Shown here in pieces: positions 5,110 to 6,665 of a stretch of 6,665 nucleotides of DNA (positions are counted from its first letter, which is position 1; each line of letters begins with the position of its first letter). Below the pieces are notes generated by a model that saw only the letters and a list, made by a program, of their open reading frames with translations, was not told the DNA's origin and searched no databases. Origin of the DNA: DATGKK01 sp035294725 (GTDB lineage Bacteria; Actinomycetota; Acidimicrobiia; Acidimicrobiales; Bog-793); NCBI GenBank assembly GCA_035294725.1, contig DATGKK010000147.1, positions 1-6,665 on the forward strand, given 5' to 3'. The translations under genes and the position numbers were made by a program.

Positions 5110-5623
5110 CGAGCAGTCCGACCGGCCGGTCGACCCGGGCCGCTGGCAGCGGCTCGCTGAGAGGGTCCTCGCCGACCGAGGCGTCGCGGGCACGGCCGAG
5201 CTGAGCGTGCTGTTCGTGGACGAGGCGGCGATCGCCTCGCTGAACGAGCGCTTCTTGTCGCGGCCGGGGCCGACCGACGTGCTGTCGTTCCCGATCGAGG
5301 ACGAGATCGACCTCCCGGGTCCCCCGCAGCCGGGGAGGGAGCCGGACCTGACCGGCCCCGGCCGAGAGCCCTTCGGCGAGGACGACCCGGCCCCGTTGCT
5401 CCTCGGCGACGTCGTGATCTGCCCCGCCGTGGCCTGGCGCAACGCGCCGGAGCACGCCGGCTCGTACGAGGACGAGCTCGCGCTCCTGCTCGTCCACGGC
5501 ATCTTGCACCTGCTCGGGATGGACCATGAGCAGGACGCCGACGCCGCGGAGATGGAGCAGCTCGAGCGGGAGCTGCTCGCCCGCCATCACCATCGACCAC
5601 CGGCGGAGGGCGCCGACCGGTGA
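5084..5623 (+). CDS. ybeY: Endoribonuclease YbeY, rRNA maturation factor
   Basis: 179-residue zinc-dependent metalloprotein required in many bacteria for 16S rRNA 3'-end processing and ribosome quality control. The zinc motif is HGILHLLGMDH (138-148), with ligands H138, H142 and H148. Other family landmarks are SVLFVDEAAIASLNERFL (41-58), TDVLSFP (64-70) and LLGDVVICPAVA (106-117). Between TDVLSFP and LLGDVV lies a Pro/Gly/Asp-rich linker of about 35 residues (71-105), longer than in the E. coli protein; loops here are common in actinobacteria. ATG 5084 is preceded by the purine run GGGGGAGGG (5064-5072), a plausible ribosome-binding site inside phoH with a long spacing of 11 bases. The 26-base overlap with phoH and the GTGA overlap with the next gene indicate one operon. 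Confidence 0.95.
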   Translation: MTIQVFVADEQSDRPVDPGRWQRLAERVLADRGVAGTAELSVLFVDEAAIASLNERFLSRPGPTDVLSFPIEDEIDLPGPPQPGREPDLTGPGREPFGEDDPAPLLLGDVVICPAVAWRNAPEHAGSYEDELALLLVHGILHLLGMDHEQDADAAEMEQLERELLARHHHRPPAEGADR

Positions 5624-6665
5624 GCGACGGCACCGCCTTCGGCGCCGGCGTGCTCGCCACGGCCCGCTTCGGCGGCGCCGATGTCGGCATCCTCGTCGCC
5701 GTGCTCGTGCTGATCGGGGCGTCCGCCGTGCTCGCCCTCGCCGAGACGGGCCTCACGAGGATGTCCCGGCCGAAGGCGAAGGCGCTCGTCGACGCCCGGC
5801 ACCACGGAGCGAGAGCGCTCCTCCGGCTCGTCGAGGATCCGGAGCGCTTTCTCGCCCCAGTCCTGTTCCTGGCACTGCTCTGCCAGCTCGTGGCCGCCAC
5901 ACTCGTCGGGGTCGTCGCCGCCCGCCTCCTTGGCGCCTGGGGTGTCGCCGTTGCCACCGCCTTCGAGGTCGTGGTCATCTTCGTGTTCGGCGAGGCCGTG
6001 CCGAAGCAGTGGGCCGTCCGCCACGCGGACCGTGCCGCGCTGCTGGCGGCGCCGGTCATCTCGGTCGTCGTCGGGTTCCCGCCCGTCCGGTGGATCTCCG
6101 GGCTCCTCATCGGGATCGCGAGGGCGATCACTCCGGGCGGGAGGGACCCGAGCCGGGGTGGGAGCGATGTGACCGAGTCGGAGCTGCTCGCCTTCGCCGA
6201 CGTCGCCGTCGAGGACGAGGCGATCGAGGAGGGTGAGCGGACGCTCATCCACCAGATCATCGGGTTCGGCGACACGATCGCCCGCGAGGTCATGGTCCCC
6301 CGCCCCGACGTGGTCGCCGTCGACGCCGCCACGCCAGCCGAGGCCGTGCTCGAGCTCGCCATCAGGGCCGGCTACTCCCGGATCCCGGTCTACCGGGAGA
6401 CGATCGACGACGTCACGGGCGTCGCGTTCACGAAGGACCTCGTGCGGGCGGTCCGGGAGGGCCGGGACTCCGTGCCCGTGGGCGAGGTCGCCCGCGAGGT
6501 CCACTGCGTCCCGGAGACCAAGCGGGTCGCCCCCCTGCTCCGTGAGATGCAGCGGGAGCGGTACCACCTTGCCGTCGTGATCGACGAGTACGGCGGCACG
6601 GCGGGCGTGGTGACGCTCGAGGACCTGATCGAGGAGCTCGTTGGCGAGATCGTGGACGAGTTCGA
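5620..6665 (+). CDS. CNNM/CorC-family membrane protein with DUF21 and CBS domains (3' end outside window)
   Basis: Integral membrane protein of the CNNM/CorC (HlyC/CorC, older 'hemolysin') family, associated with magnesium or cobalt efflux and resistance. The 348 visible residues give a DUF21 domain with hydrophobic segments at about 21-41, 79-101, 108-124 and 140-170. Between and around them are AETGLTRMSRPKAKAL (41-56) and GEAVPKQWAV (124-133). A cytoplasmic pair of CBS domains starts near EEGERTLIHQIIGFGD (203-218). VMVPRPDVVAVDA (224-236) marks the first CBS, and DEYGGTAGVVTLEDLIEELVGEI (322-344) is the typical end of the second. The frame stays open to the window edge, so any C-terminal CorC_HlyC domain is missing from view. 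Start at GTG 5620 overlaps the ybeY stop as GTGA, implying translational coupling. Transport direction and ion are inferred from the family. In related genomes era often follows. Confidence 0.93.
   Translation, partial: MSDGTAFGAGVLATARFGGADVGILVAVLVLIGASAVLALAETGLTRMSRPKAKALVDARHHGARALLRLVEDPERFLAPVLFLALLCQLVAATLVGVVAARLLGAWGVAVATAFEVVVIFVFGEAVPKQWAVRHADRAALLAAPVISVVVGFPPVRWISGLLIGIARAITPGGRDPSRGGSDVTESELLAFADVAVEDEAIEEGERTLIHQIIGFGDTIAREVMVPRPDVVAVDAATPAEAVLELAIRAGYSRIPVYRETIDDVTGVAFTKDLVRAVREGRDSVPVGEVAREVHCVPETKRVAPLLREMQRERYHLAVVIDEYGGTAGVVTLEDLIEELVGEIVDEF

Noticed and set aside
5025..6362. Long minus-strand frame (445 codons), Ser/Arg/Ala-rich
   Set aside because: It is antisense to ybeY and the CNNM/CorC gene, is low-complexity and has no domain signal.

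Overview
The window is a dense, very GC-rich stretch of chromosome with every gene on the + strand. It carries eight complete or nearly complete genes plus fragments of two at the edges: dnaJ loses its 5' end, and a CNNM/CorC-type gene runs off the right edge. Gene content and coding style (BldD-type regulator, DnaJ2-type chaperone next to rsmE, PhoH-YbeY-CorC cluster, GTG starts, apparently leaderless promoters) point to an actinobacterium. An acidimicrobial-like lineage seems plausible from general resemblance, but I could not test this by search.

Layout. 1-1358: the end of dnaJ and rsmE, overlapping at a CTGA junction. rsmE has no ATG, GTG or TTG that could give a full-length protein, so a CTG start is proposed. 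1359-1634: a 276-base non-coding gap holding the AT-richer promoter region of the next gene and a leader full of short perfect inverted repeats. 1635-2213: a BldD orthologue that keeps the complete cyclic-di-GMP binding signature. 2248-3384: hemW, whose GTG start lies in one arm of a perfect inverted repeat. 3414-3641: a 75-residue excisionase-type DNA-binding protein that appears to have its own leaderless promoter. 3647-4000: a HIT-family hydrolase. 4096-5109: phoH. 5084-5623: ybeY. 5620 to the edge: a DUF21/CBS membrane protein.

How it fits together. dnaJ, rsmE, hemW, HIT, phoH, ybeY and corC form a familiar actinobacterial housekeeping neighbourhood: protein folding, 16S rRNA methylation, heme delivery, nucleotide hydrolysis, RNA maturation and ion transport. 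Two DNA-binding proteins are interleaved in it, a BldD-type second-messenger-responsive regulator and a small winged-helix protein. No mobile element, CRISPR array, tRNA or rRNA was seen. The most interesting parts are BldD with its upstream region (BldD-box-like half-sites over the promoter and a hairpin-rich leader), the rsmE start, and the hemW start palindrome. I did not find a clearly new multi-gene system.
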